Position numbers and translations under genes: made by a program. A stretch of 64,000 bases of DNA, from positions 2,418,001 through 2,482,000 of the forward strand of contig JAPEHQ010000003.1 in assembly GCA_027405735.1 (NCBI GenBank), read 5' to 3'. The notes under the pieces were generated by a model. It saw nothing but the letters and a program-made list of their open reading frames with translations. It was not told the DNA's origin and ran no database searches. Below are positions 32,331-45,221 of this stretch, one piece after another; position 1 is the stretch's first letter; each line of letters opens with the position of its first letter. This DNA comes from Mucor racemosus (Eukaryota > Mucoromycota > Mucoromycetes > Mucorales > Mucoraceae).

Positions 32331-33321
32331 TCTTTTATCTGAATATGCATACTAACCAACATAAGGGACTGATATTTTTGATATAGGTAGCAATCGTTGT
32401 ATTAGAGACTGGTATTTTCATTTAACCGCATTCTAAGATCAAATATTATCATTATTTACTATTATATTGTTGGACGTATGTCTTGATGCCTACCAGATCA
32501 AATCGAAGGCAATAATATTTATATCTACTCCATAAAAAGCTAGAACTGGCTACAAACCCACGAAATGTTCCAGAGAAGTGATACAATTTCAAATGATATA
32601 GAAGCAAAAATTAAAAGAAAAGAATAACCTAATTTCTTGCCTAATAACCAGAGTTATGATCGTAGCTATACTTGAAAACAAATCTTTTGACAGCTGACAA
32701 CTGTAAACTAAAATAGTAAGCTTAAAGAAGGTTAATTTGTTTGAATTTTATGTAGGATAAAGTAACATCTACAATCTTAGATTTGGCTTCATTCTTGCAT
32801 ATAAATTTAAGCAATAAGTGTTATTTAGGTTTATGCTCGAGTAAAAACCATTGTTGCTGCAAACATTATTATAGCTATACATGTATATATATATAAACAT
32901 ATTTACAAATGGTGATAATCGTAAATATATTGGCTCTTGCATGTATTGCTCTACATCAACAACGCATTGAACTGTATTGTCTATAGTCTATACTGTATTA
33001 ATAAAAGCAAATGTAGTCTAAATTATTTGTCGAAGAACCTGATGAGTAGTAGTTAATCAGCACAAATATAATATAAAACTGTTAATTGATTAATATGTGT
33101 TATGTGATATTTATAGAAATTATCAGGAATGTCTGTATGTAAAGACTAAGTTATAATTATTCTTGCGATATGCATATAAAGATGTAAAGTATTTATAATA
33201 TAGTCTTAAATCATCGAGTGCTGTTATATGCTAATTCTAAGTTTATTTCGATATGAAGATCTTAATAAGAGATATTTTATATACAATGGAGAAGGGTCTC
33301 ATATGATTTCGTTGTAATGTT
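32331..33321. other. Intergenic, no gene seen
   Basis: AT-rich region downstream of ROK1. It holds only short open frames and TATATA runs. Confidence 0.45.
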
Positions 33322-35290
33322 CTAAACATCCTTTTGTTCTGTCTTTTCCTTCTTGGCCTTCTTTTCTTTTTGTGCAGCAACTCTCTTACGCTTCTTGGAT
33401 GCCTCAATCATTTCCCTACACAAGTATCGTATCAGTTGAGCGAAATTTAAATTTGTCAATAGCATACTTACTTCTTTTTGTTTTGACTATACTTGTCATA
33501 TTTGGAAGTACTGTCAATGTGATCACGATTTAAGCCCTTGCGCATCTTTTGCTTTTGATTACTGGTCATATTTTTGATACTCAACATCCATTCAGGAACT
33601 TCACAGCCTGAATCTTTCATCACATTCACAACGCCCTTCATATATTGTAAATCATCTTGAGTATAGTATGTAACAGCTTCACCTTGACGTCCAGCACGAC
33701 CAGTACGACCAATTCTATGGATATAACTTGCTACGCTTTGAGGGAAATCATAATTAATAACTAAATTAACACCCTTGAAATCCAAACCACGAGCCATCAA
33801 TTCAGTTGCAATCAATACCCAAATTTTACCCACACGGAATTGGTCGATAATATTATCACGTTGTGCTTTTGTTCTGTCAGAATGAATAACTTCTACATTA
33901 ATGCCATCGAAAACCAATTCATGGAATAATTCTTTGGCACGTTCAATTGACTGAACAAAAATCAATACAGGTGGTTTGATACCCTTTTGAACTAATTGAC
34001 GCAATGCAATCATTTTCCCAGCTTCTGTTCCTGTAAATAATAATTCTTGCTTAATTGTATCTGTAGCAGCATTCCTATTATAACCCATAAATAAATACAA
34101 TATCACACGCCATCTTCCTAATTATACTTACTTTGCACCAATAACAATACGAATGGGGTTTTTCATGACAGTATTGGCAAGTTCCTCAACATGAGAAGAG
34201 AAAGTAGCACTGAATAAGGACTTTTGAATAGTAGTTGAAGAACATGCAGCAAAAATCTCATCAGTTTGATCTAAGAAACCTTGATCCAATAATTTATCTG
34301 CTTCATCAAGCACAAGATGCTTCACTGCGGTTAAATCTACTTCTTTTTCTTTGATAGCATACACTAATCTCAGGGGAGTAGTGATCAAAATATCTACAAA
34401 ATAACCAAATTTCAGAATCTTTAACCGATTCATGATATTTCATATCAAAAACTTACCAAACTTTTGTCTTGATTCAGGAGTTTGTGATTTATCGGCAGCA
34501 GTTGCTTTAGTCAAAACGTTAATACGGAGCTTAGTTCCCTGACTCAAATGATTAGCTTCTCTAGCTATTTGTTGCACTAATTCTCTAGTAGGTGCAATGA
34601 TCAAGGCACGGTAACTGGTCTTTTTCTCGGGCTTCTTCAAATCTTGCAAAATAGGCAACAAAAAGGCCATTGTTTTACCTGAACCTGTTGGAGCACAAGA
34701 CATAACATCGCGACCATGTAACATGATGGGAATTGATTGCATTTGTACAGGTGTAGGAGTAGTATATTTAATTGTCATCAAGTTTTTATACAGGATGGGA
34801 TCAAGATTATAAGCGGGAGAGGCAAGATCTTCAAAAGTTCTGAAAGGATTAGGTACATCTGTACCATAGACCTTAATTTTATGTTGTTTTCTGAATTCTT
34901 TAGCCTCCTCTACAGTGTCGAAAACAGTGGAAATTTTCTTGGCTACGAAAAAAAAAAAAAAAAAAAAAAAAAAATAGACATTTAGCATAATCCTTGATGC
35001 AATTGTAAGATTTGTTTACCTTTTTTCGAAGACTTGGTTAATTTTGCATCTTCAGCTGACACTTCATCATCATCTTTGCGTTGATTTTGGTTGACAATGG
35101 TATGTGTAGTCTTGAAAAAATCAATTTCATCAAGCAATTGAGAGCGAACATTGGGGTCAACGGCAGCTGCATTCTTCTTTTTAGATTGTGTCTGGTTTGC
35201 TTCTTTTTCGCCTTCAAAAAGATTAACATCATTCTTGAATCGAGATTTATCGAAACGAGCACCACCGCCTAATAAATGAAAAAGATCCAT
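33322..35290 (-). CDS. ROK1: DEAD-box RNA helicase ROK1 (DDX52-like)
   Basis: Minus-strand gene with exons 35290-35020, 34942-34457, 34393-34132, 34074-33472 and 33415-33322, giving 571 aa (yeast Rok1 is about 564). Helicase motifs appear in order: Q motif [10 protein letters not shown], motif I APTGSGKT, Ia [39 protein letters not shown] and [12 protein letters not shown]. The N-terminal [18 protein letters not shown] and the Lys-rich C-terminal tail fit the Rok1/DDX52 branch, which acts in the nucleolus in 18S rRNA processing and small-subunit assembly. All four introns keep the frame. The first intron (77 bp) ends in a run of about 27 T just before its CGTAG acceptor. Confidence 0.93.
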
Positions 35291-35631
35291 GTTGTATATT
35301 GTATAAAGAGGAAAACAAGCAAAATTCCTCGAGAAAAGCTCTTTCAGTATTGATTTCAATAAGCCACAGTATGTTCAAATTAAAGAAAATGGCATTTTGG
35401 CAGGAAAAAGAGTCATATTAACAACCAATTTGAATTGTCATGCAAAGCTTTGAAGGATTTCAAATGCACTATAGTCAATACCTACAAATGCAAAAACTTT
35501 CTAGATCAATCCAATAGCAAACATTACATACATTGATATTTTTTTTTTGTTTTTTTTTGTTTTTTTTTGTAGACAAATCCATCCAAAAAGTTAATTTTAA
35601 ATGTGGAAATTGAGGTCAAATTAAGCTTTAT

Positions 35632-38600
35632 TTATTTCAAAATTGAAGAGTTTAAAAGTTCACTGGTTACATTTTCTATACATTGATTGATGAAGTTCAT
35701 TAATTGTCCATCAGATTCATCAACACGATGAATTCCAAAATGCTGAATCAAATGAGATTTGACTTGAGCCCTTGTAGTTGATTCCAGATTCACTCGCTGC
35801 AAAAACGATTTGATTTCTGATTTAACGGCAGCTTGAATATCAATTTCATTTGTAGTCAAAGTTGATCTAGAAGGTTGATTTTTTAAGAATGATGGGTTTG
35901 TTGAATCACTCATATTTCTAAAATGGTGAGATAATGAACTTGATGAAGGAATATGTAGAATAGGGCCACCTCCAGCAGCAGTATTAGTAGTAGTAGTAGT
36001 AGCAGCAGCAGCTTTTTTTAATCTTCTTGATTTTAATAGTACAGTGTTATTATTATTGTTGTTATTGTTAATGTTATTTCGTAAAGTTGCATGGTTATCG
36101 TATTGTTGACGAAGATTTACATGTGATGCATTTTGTTGTTGTTGAGATTGTTGCAATGTGAAATTATGTACAGCTCGGCTTCTTCCTTCTTCCAATCCTT
36201 TATTTGTTATTAATGAAGGTTGATCACCTTCTGGGCTTTGACCATCACTATTATATAAAGCGATACGATGACGAGGGAGACGATCACTACTTCCCAAATG
36301 AGTTTCATGTTGTTCTTGATATGACACTTCAGGTGTGTATATAGAAAATGTTTTTGAAGATATTGATAAGGTTGATGCACGATCTTGTTGTTCATCATCA
36401 TCAGGAGTGTGATCATCATCAATCAAAATGGGATTATCAGATTTCATTGTATTCATCATGATTTCATCTGAATGTTGTTGATGATCTGAATAAGAAGGTA
36501 TTTTTGCAAATCCACTACTGTTCAAACTACTGGGTAAAGTAGATCCATCAGTCATATCGTATTGAACCCCTAATTTTGTAGAATAGCTCATATTTCCATT
36601 TGTAGCATCATTTTGTTGACTAGCATATGTAAAATAAGAAGATTGTGAATGACTAGGACGATGTTGATTATAATGACTTTTTGTAGGTGAAACTTCATCT
36701 GAATGTTCTCTGTTAAGAGTAGGATAAACAGCGTAATCATCATCAAATGGGTTGTTGGTATCTGCAAATGGGTTCTGAACAGGAGAATCTGGGTTTTCTT
36801 CATATTTACTATTGGGGTATCTATTTCTCCATGTAGATGCAGAACCATACATGTCTAAACCAGTTGATGGGCCATAATTAGTTGTTATACGAGTTGAATG
36901 AACTCCATCTCTTAATTGAGCTAAAGGAGGTGTTGCAATATCTGTTGCCTTTGCACCAGAATCAAATGCATTTGTTGGTGAATGTAATACATGTTCTCCT
37001 TCTCCTTCCTCGGCAAATCCTGTGAACCCGGTAAAATTAGAATCCAAAGCCGCTTCTGCAGCTTGATGCAGTCTTCTTGCTTCGGCCACTTCATATTCAC
37101 CTAACCTCATCCTGGGTACAGAGAAAGCCTCGTGGTTAATTTCATCATCATCATCCATATTATCATGATTTTGATGGTGGTCGTCGTGAAATCCTCTTTG
37201 TGTTATTTTTTCAGAAGGCCTATCTTTGCGATTACAATTGTAAAGAGATTTGGTCCGTTTTTGATTATCAATGATACCATGTAATCGAGCACCACGTCCA
37301 GTTGTTGTAGGCCATACATCATACCAATACTCTGCATAATTACTTTGCCAAACTGCCAATATTGGGAACCAAATAGCAAACAAAGGCAATGATAATAAAC
37401 AGTATAGTACAAACCATAAAATGTATCTAAACTGACGTCGTAACAAGAAGAAAAGTATATGAAGTGCAACTAATCCTGTAAATGAACAAGCAATGATAAC
37501 ATATGCCATACCATATTGACGAACTGAACGACCAAAAATACCATATAGATAAACAATAATAGGCATTGAAAAGATCATATCAAGAAGTTCTGTTGTTGAT
37601 AGTATCCAGTATGTTATTCCTAACTGCCATGCCACTCGTTGCATTTCCAGTTGTGTATGAAACGCAGTACGGATATTACGAGTTTGAAGTCCTTGCAGAG
37701 AAAAGAAGTTTGTTGGTAGAGTGGCATATCCTACAGCTTCTGGTTCAAAGCCTAAACGATGCTGAGGATGAGATTTTAACAGAACAATTGGCATTATTTT
37801 CTCTTCTCCTAATAGTAAAACATTTTGCATATGCATTGTATCTGCATAAGGTGTTGAAATACCTCGTAATACTGTAGGATGGACGCAACAAGGCCTAACA
37901 TCTACTCTAGCAGACAAGGATAGACGGGATTCAGGTCTGACAGCAGTTGATAATCTATTCGGACGTCCATCAGAAGTTGATCTAGTATGTGCCCTATGAC
38001 TAGTAGTTGCCGTAGTTGTTGCAGTTGTTATCGTAGTGACACTATCATTTGTTGTAGAGCTTCGACGAGATGGAGGATCTTGGAATGGATTAGTGACAAT
38101 AATTTCATCGCTTAGCTTTGGCCATTTATTATATAATTGTGGTTGACGATGATGATTTCCAAGAGATTGTTGGGATGTATTATTGCTTTGATTTTGATGC
38201 TTTTGTAATAATTTCCATTTCTTGAGAAATTTCTGATTTTGCTCTTCTTGTTGTTGTAATATTGGTACATTCTCGGTCCAAATTTTATACATGACAAGGC
38301 CCCCATTGATTGTCATGACACTACGAAGACAAGCTTCATATGCTAAACCTGAAAAGAATGCCATATAAACTGGAAAGATTTGTAACATGGTTGTCAAGTT
38401 TTCTTCCGGGTTAGCTGGTCGCACATGTCCACTCACTGCAAGCATTTTACAATCTTGTTCTAGACGTGAGACTAATTTCTGTACAACATCACTCTGTACT
38501 TGTATATCCGCATCTGTAACCATTAAATACTTGAAGCATCTTGGATCGATACCCAATACATTGTAGCATTGATTAAAAATTTCATAGTCTAATGGTGTAA

Positions 38601-40388
38601 TTCTGTTGTTCGCTAGGTTCGTGCATCGTTCAAGAAAACCAAAAACAAGTACTAATGAATCTCTTTTACCGCGGTTTCCGGGAGGAGCTGTGGCCATATG
38701 ATTTTGATAATAATCAGCTTCTTCTTGAGGTTGCCCAATTTTAACAATGACAACATAAGGAACTCGGTTACGACCAGTTTCATAATAACCAGAGTATACA
38801 CGCGCATAATTGATGCGTTTACCATGTTGCCCTAATGAATTATAGGTTTGAGATAATGGCTCTTCAGTGCAACTGTAGCCAAGATATTCGAGTAACAGAA
38901 CGTGGGTTTCCTTTTGTTCTTGTGTACTTGTGGTCACACCATCACAGACAAATAATAAAAGCTTTTTAGTATCATCATATGTAGAGCGAGATAATGTATC
39001 TAATGTCTGCTTTAATGTTTCAGATGATTCTGAAAAGCAAGGTACCATGAGAATAGTATGAGGCCATTGAACTAGTTGAGACGAAGAGCGATGTCGATAA
39101 AAAAATGATGCTGATGAGAACTCTGGTGTAGAGTAAAACAAGAATTTGTGTATAAATGAAACTCTTGATAGATAAGCCAAATTCATCTTGACAAGAAAGT
39201 ACAATAAACCAACACCCATTGTAGCCCAAAGTGCAGGATTGATGCGTGTACAATCAGATGATATATATGATGGTACAACACCTTTTTGAAATAAATGAAC
39301 TAAACAAGTTCTATATAAAGCAGGATTCTCAGTTACATTTCCATTGAAATAATCTGTAATATCTTTTCCAAGATTAATATATAGAAATAATGTTAAGTCA
39401 AGAGGTAGAAACATGCGATCAAGAGCAAAAGAACGAGAACTGAGTGTAGATGACAGAGGTATAATTGTAGTTGCTCCAATTAGATATGCTGTTACATCAA
39501 GAACATAACCATCCAGTATAACATATGCTTGCCTCGTAGAATTATCTGGTGATGGTAATGCATTATATGATCTTTTTATAAAGTCTGGATCATATTCAAT
39601 GTCTATATCTATGCGTCAATATTTCTGTCTGTATAGATATAATGTTAAATTAATTACCTCCTTTAATGGGTAAGGTATTTATTTGAGCTTCATAGTCTGC
39701 CCCATAGAAACAAGGGCCACCCGTAATGTTAAGGTGGTCTGGCATTGGACATTGAGATAAATGATCTGGTTTTGTTTTATTATAGGTGTAGCCTGAATCA
39801 TTTTGAAGAATATAATCCAACCATGCGTCTGCTTTTTCAGCATTATCTTGATAGTAAACACAATCATTTACAATACTGTCTTGATATTGGTCTGTGTCAG
39901 ATGAACGGCTCAGCATCATAAATTTTGGAAAATTGGCTGATAAATCATGATGAGGATATTCATTTACAAAGTTGATCATTGGGCTATCAATTCCAGTATG
40001 TTTCCAATCAACTGCTTTACCATTAATCGCAGCCATTTTCGAATTATTTGAGAACACTTCATCGTATTCATATGGTTTCTCTGGGTCGCAAAAGTAGCTA
40101 GAAATGAACTCTAACCAAACACAAAAGAATGCTGCTGAAAATAGAAATAAAAAAAATAGGGCTATCTTTTCACGCCAAGACTGACGAGATGCTATGTATT
40201 TAGTAGATAGGTGAGTAATATATACAGATATTGATTATCATGCAATATAACAAACCAGAAGTAGTTAATCCTCCTACATAATAAAGTAGAAAATCGGGTA
40301 TAAAAAATGTTAAAAATCGAGAAAATGATATCCAAACAAGTCGTCTGCAAGTAGGACGACGCAAATATGAGTATTTTTCCACACTCAT
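35632..40388 (-). CDS. Divergent chitin synthase-like protein (class V/VII-type layout, DEK_C tail)
   Basis: Minus-strand gene with exons 40388-40256, 40191-39658 and 39608-35632, giving 1547 aa. The N-terminal membrane segments (about 20-80) precede a cytochrome-b5-like domain (about 245-310). A GT2-type core follows with FVCDG (442-446) and DAD (588-590), then a membrane block (about 890-980), an acidic Asn/Ser/His-rich tail of about 500 residues, and a DEK_C domain near the end. This is the order of class V/VII chitin synthases without a myosin head. The core is abnormal: LGEEK (about 822-826) replaces the expected LGEDR-type catalytic block, LQTRN (863-867) stands where QRRRW is invariant, and about 130 low-complexity residues are inserted before LGEEK. 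The protein may be catalytically dead or have another activity. Three NPFxD motifs (729-733, 1168-1172, 1175-1179) face the cytosol in the predicted topology. Confidence 0.85.
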
Positions 40389-43113
40389 GTACTAAATGAA
40401 GCCTGCTCCACCATAGAATATCAAAAAAGGGGAATTTTTACAAAAAGAAAGAGGAAAAAGAACAAGAGATAGCGAAATAAAAGCACTAGTTATATATGAT
40501 TATATCAAGACTGAAAAGGGGAAAAAAGAGGGGGTGGGGAGTTGGAAGCCCTATTAATTCAAAATCTCAAAGAGTATTACAAACTGTAGTACAGTAAATC
40601 AATGATTGGTTGTATTAAGACTCAATTGTATGTGTATTTAACAGTTCCCTGACTGACTGACTGGCTGGCTGGCTGAAAGGCAAGCTCACTCAAACAGTAT
40701 TGTTAGGAAAAGAGCAGGTTCAAATAGAACATTTATACATGTAAACCGGAATTATAAATTAAATCATGATGTATTAAACTTGAGAGAAATTGAAATATCT
40801 ATTTTTCAGGAGTAGGATTGACATTATTTACATGTAATTTTTATAAAGTAGAAAACATATGCACATGTACATCGTATATACACAATTGTAAAATAATATA
40901 CTAAATTGAATATATGTAAAATTATATAGATATTTAGAATCGCATCTAATTTATTTTTGTTCAGATTCCTCCTTTGTCCCATCCCCTTTTCTGCCGCCCT
41001 TCCCGTTCATACATCTAATCAATATTGATTCTAACTAAAAGTAATAAACATTCTACGGAAAGATCAAACTCATTTAGATGCATTTACTGATGAATAATCA
41101 ATGAGCAAATATATACAACACCATGTGGGCCGAACATTGAGTCCCGCTGTATCACTATAGTTCCATAATGAGGCTTGACAATTAGTTAAATGTTGGGATG
41201 TTACACTTTATCACTGAATTTGTGTACACGCGTACGTACGTATGCAACACCTTTCTAATCTCTTTCCTTTTCTGAAGTTTCTGTTGGATAGTAGCTACAA
41301 GAATGGTGCCTTTATATATATAGTATATATTTGTTTCTGTGTGTATTCGGATACATAAACTACATGTTTCATAGACAAATGCTCGAAAACAGGGTGAAAT
41401 GCTATATATGAAAACCCCCCCCCTTTCCCAGGACATACCGTATTTTCAAATTAAACTATATAACCCATATTTTTAATCGATAAAATCACTATATAAAAAT
41501 GCAAATAATAGTACTGAATTAATATATTTGCTTCTAAGGACACTTGAGCATTGGATTTAGTATCATTATGTAAACCAAATTAGTCCCTGAATCCGTTTTT
41601 TTTTCGCAGCAAGCGGCATTTAAAATATATTCAAGAAGAAAAAAGTTCAAAAAAAATTTAAAAATTTGTTTTTCTAAAAATATTCGAGATTTAACCACAA
41701 AAGTGGTATTCAAGTTATAAGACTTTAATGTTTTATTAAGAATTTCACATATGATGGTGCAAATTTCATAAATATTTTATTATAAAAATAATTATTTACC
41801 TATCAAAATCAAAAAAACAGTTTTATCATCAAAAGTGATACTTTTTTTTATGAATCTCTAAATTTTAAAATATAATATAATGCAATATGCGTTTACCTAT
41901 TTTTTGGATACTTGAGCACTAAAATATCTCAATTTTTCATGGAGAAATAAACAAAAAACGGATTTCAAAAAAATTCCCCTTACCATTCATCGACCCCAAA
42001 ACTGAGATCGATTTTGGTCAAACTGTCTGAAAATTAAGAAAATTTAAGAATTGTTTCAGATGAGAAGAATTGATAAATTAGAGAAATAACAAAAAGACTA
42101 CACTACGTAAATGATATGGTTGCTCTTGTATTTTTTTTTAAGTTTTATTATAATGTGAAACTTAAATGCGCATATGATGATAATGATGATGTATGTGTGT
42201 GTATTTGCGTGTTATCGTCACTCAAATTAAATCACACATTGATCAATACACAGATATTACATCAATTCGAAAAGAATGTGCATATACATACGGTATGATG
42301 TTCTATTCACAGAAGAAAGGGCTGTGTCAATTCCTAAATAGAATATTTACCACTAATTTTGGAAATGTAAAAATGACCAACAGTGGGAATTATCTTTTTT
42401 CAAGCACGAGAAATAGGATCTATGATTTCAATTTATATAAATATATCTTTTTGCATACGTGTTACAAAAAGAAATATTGTTTCAATCGCTTAACTCAACA
42501 AAGACATGCTGCTTTTCCCCCATCTCAACAATTAACATTACCTAATTTCAACATGCGATAAAAGTTTTTGGATGTGTTAAGCATCACGCACGAGTAAAGA
42601 AAATAAGGAATATCATATTTATCGCTTCATTGTATTATTTAATCTACATTATTTAGATGGTGGTACACATTTATAATAAAATAAATGCATATGACATATA
42701 TAATACTATACCAAATCGTCATTTTTTATATTATATTCGAGAATGTTGAATTCAGCATTCCAAAGATCAAAATGAAGATTCTCTTCTAAAATGTAATTGA
42801 TATATAAAACTCATATTTGATCGTTCCATAACAATTTATACAAAAAGAGAAACTAGGCAGTAAAAGAGCACAATTTTTTTTTATTTATTTTTTTTTTTTC
42901 AATCAGTATTTTTTTGGGTGATTTTTTTTTCTTTGCAGGTTTGTTGCAATCTATAATAATATCATAAAGTAGTACTAGTTAAAAAGGTATATATAAATAA
43001 ATATATATAAGATAGAGGAGTGGAAGGAGTTGAAGTAAAAAGAGGAGAAAAATGTATATAGGTTATAAAATGTTGCATATAAAAAATCATGAAAAAAATA
43101 TCAAACATAGAAA
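40389..43113. other. Long intergenic region, no gene supported
   Basis: The upstream side of the chitin synthase-like gene includes a GACT/GGCT tetranucleotide run at about 40652-40675 and a C run near 41416. About 41560-42060 is diverged AT-rich repeat-like sequence. The open frames at 42116-42561 contain TGTGTG/TATG simple sequence and no domain. The last 500 bp are the 3' flank of the cyclin gene. Confidence 0.4.
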
Positions 43114-44287
43114 TTATTGCCAAAATCTACAATGTTTTTTATCCAATAAAGCAATATGTTCTTTGCTATCATATTTTCGTTTTTGAGGTGTATTCATACG
43201 AACAGGTGATATTTGAGTAGGTGTTTGAGCTGGAGAAGAAGAAATTGAACTTGGAAGAGATAAAGATAACGCAGGGGGTACAGATTTAGGTGAGCATTGG
43301 GAACATCCACAAGTAGTAGAAGAGCAAGTGGAAATAGTTGGAGATGATAAAGGAGGTGTTGAAATATATGTAGATGTTGAATTATTATTGTATGAATTGT
43401 GAATTGATGGTGATGGGTATGAAGTTGATGGTGCAAATGATAAATAGGAAGATAAATCACGCAGGGATGTTGGTATATTATGCATCCTAGCTTGTGTACG
43501 GGTATGTAAAAGACGATGCCAACGATCAAATGTATTTTGATCAATGTATAATCTATGATCCATAATACTTAAAAAGTAGCGTTCTGCAGTATTGATCTCT
43601 GTTACAGGTAATCCTGCTATTTTAGCCCATGCTGAATTACGATATGTTTTATCTTGCACAAATTTAGATGCTACAACTAGACTAGCTAAAAACATGCGTC
43701 TACCACAGCTGATGTATGCGTTATGCTGCCAGCTATTCTTTTTATCACATGATCTTTGTTGTTGTTGTTGTTGTTGTTGTTGTTGCAAATGTTGAATAAT
43801 AGCTGGTCGAGCACGAAACAAATAAAATAATGCTGTTTGCAGCGTAGAATAAGTTGTTCGAGATCTCTTCAATACCTCTTGGATAAAAGTCCGCAATGGT
43901 ACGACCGGCGATACTCGGGACTCTTTTGGGATTGTAGGATACCAAATGGATTCAATGACAACAGCGTTAATATCTGTAACAAAAAAAGTAATTCAATTAG
44001 CCTCAAATGTATATAAAATGTAAAAATAAACGCTTACCAACTAAGGCTTCAACATAAGCCAATCTATTGGTGGATACATGTTGACTAGATTGAGTTGATT
44101 GGATTGGTTGTGGTTGCTGTTGCACTACTGTAGTTACAGCAGTTGAAATAGGAGCGACATGTTGTTTTTTGTATTTTTTGTTTCGTAAAGCATAAAGATC
44201 AGGATCAGTTTGAAGGGAATTGACCGAAAAAACGTTTGATGTTGTCATGGTAATAAATTTGGTATCCAAGGTATGATGATTGTTCAT
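43114..44287 (-). CDS. Pho85-type (PCL/Pho80-like) cyclin
   Basis: Minus-strand gene with exons 44287-44038 and 43973-43114, giving 369 aa. The cyclin box (about 80-215) contains RTFIQEVLKRSRTTYSTLQ, then GRRMFLASLVVASKFVQD, AWAKIAGLPVTEINTAERYF and a final LYI, which matches Pcl/Pho80 family cyclins. A glutamine run of about 10 residues, encoded by CAA, interrupts the box between its first helices. The C-terminal ~130 residues are Ser/Thr/Pro-rich with SP and TP sites, plausible phosphorylation or turnover targets. Such cyclins activate Pho85 kinase in phosphate, glycogen and cell-cycle control; which branch this serves cannot be told from sequence. The intron is 64 bp. Confidence 0.85.
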
Positions 44288-45221
44288 TATGTTTTATCTC
44301 TTTGATGATTCTTTTTTCTAATAAAGAAAAAATATATTATCAATTATATATATATATATAAGTATATATGTATATATGTAATTTGTATATAAAATCAAAT
44401 AAAAAAATAAAAAAGAGAAAGAAAAAAGAGAAAAACAATGAAATGGGATTAGAGGCAAAAATAGAAAAATAGAAAAAAAGAAGGGAGGGGGGTACAAGAG
44501 AGGAACGAGAGGATAGAGAGGAGAGCGGGGGGTTTGAAAGAGGGGCTACTACTAAAACAAGAAGGAGAATGAGTTAATGTCTTGTGTATTGTACTGTAAA
44601 AAAGCGTGTGTAATGAACGAATTCACATTTTTGATCAGTCAGTCAGTCAGCCAGTTAGTCAGGTCAACCACTGAGCTAAATTAAATATATGGATACATCT
44701 AAGCCCAAACAATTAGAGTTATATTACTCCTTTGATCATGAAATATTGGCAACAAACACAATATACTGTTCTCTTTATTTCTTTTTTCTTCCTTCTTTCT
44801 TTTTCATTGAAATGAGCCTCGAACATTGTCTTTCTTTTTTTTAACAATTGTAGGCGTGTAAATGACTTTATTAGATGTGTGGCAATAATTTATATTCAAG
44901 TTACACTTGATAAATACCAACTCAACTCATACAAAAAGCATTCATTTCACGTGTATTCAGTATAATATTGGTGTTGTATTATTTCTTTTTTAATTGACAT
45001 GAGGGATAAGGAGCTAAAAAGAAAAAACCACTTTATGGCTTATATTACACGTTGAATAAATAAACAAACAAAAAAGAGACGTTTGTTGTTGTTGTTGTTG
45101 TCAGATTCTCCTTGAAAAACCTGTTCTCTCTTTTTTTTTCAATCACTCCTTTATAACTAATATTTATATATGACATGATTTTATATAAATTTTATTGTTT
45201 CATATACACAAACATTGATTT
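44288..45221. other. Intergenic between cyclin and LUC7 genes
   Basis: Purine-rich sequence (44400-44540) lies upstream of the cyclin gene, then an AGTC tetranucleotide run (44636-44665). A CACGTG E-box sits at 44948-44953, about 660 bp upstream of the cyclin start. A GTT run follows near 45081-45102. No gene is seen. Confidence 0.45.

Noticed and set aside
42116..42561. ORFs of 60 and 122 codons
   Set aside because: No recognisable domain, simple-sequence content and no supporting splice pattern.
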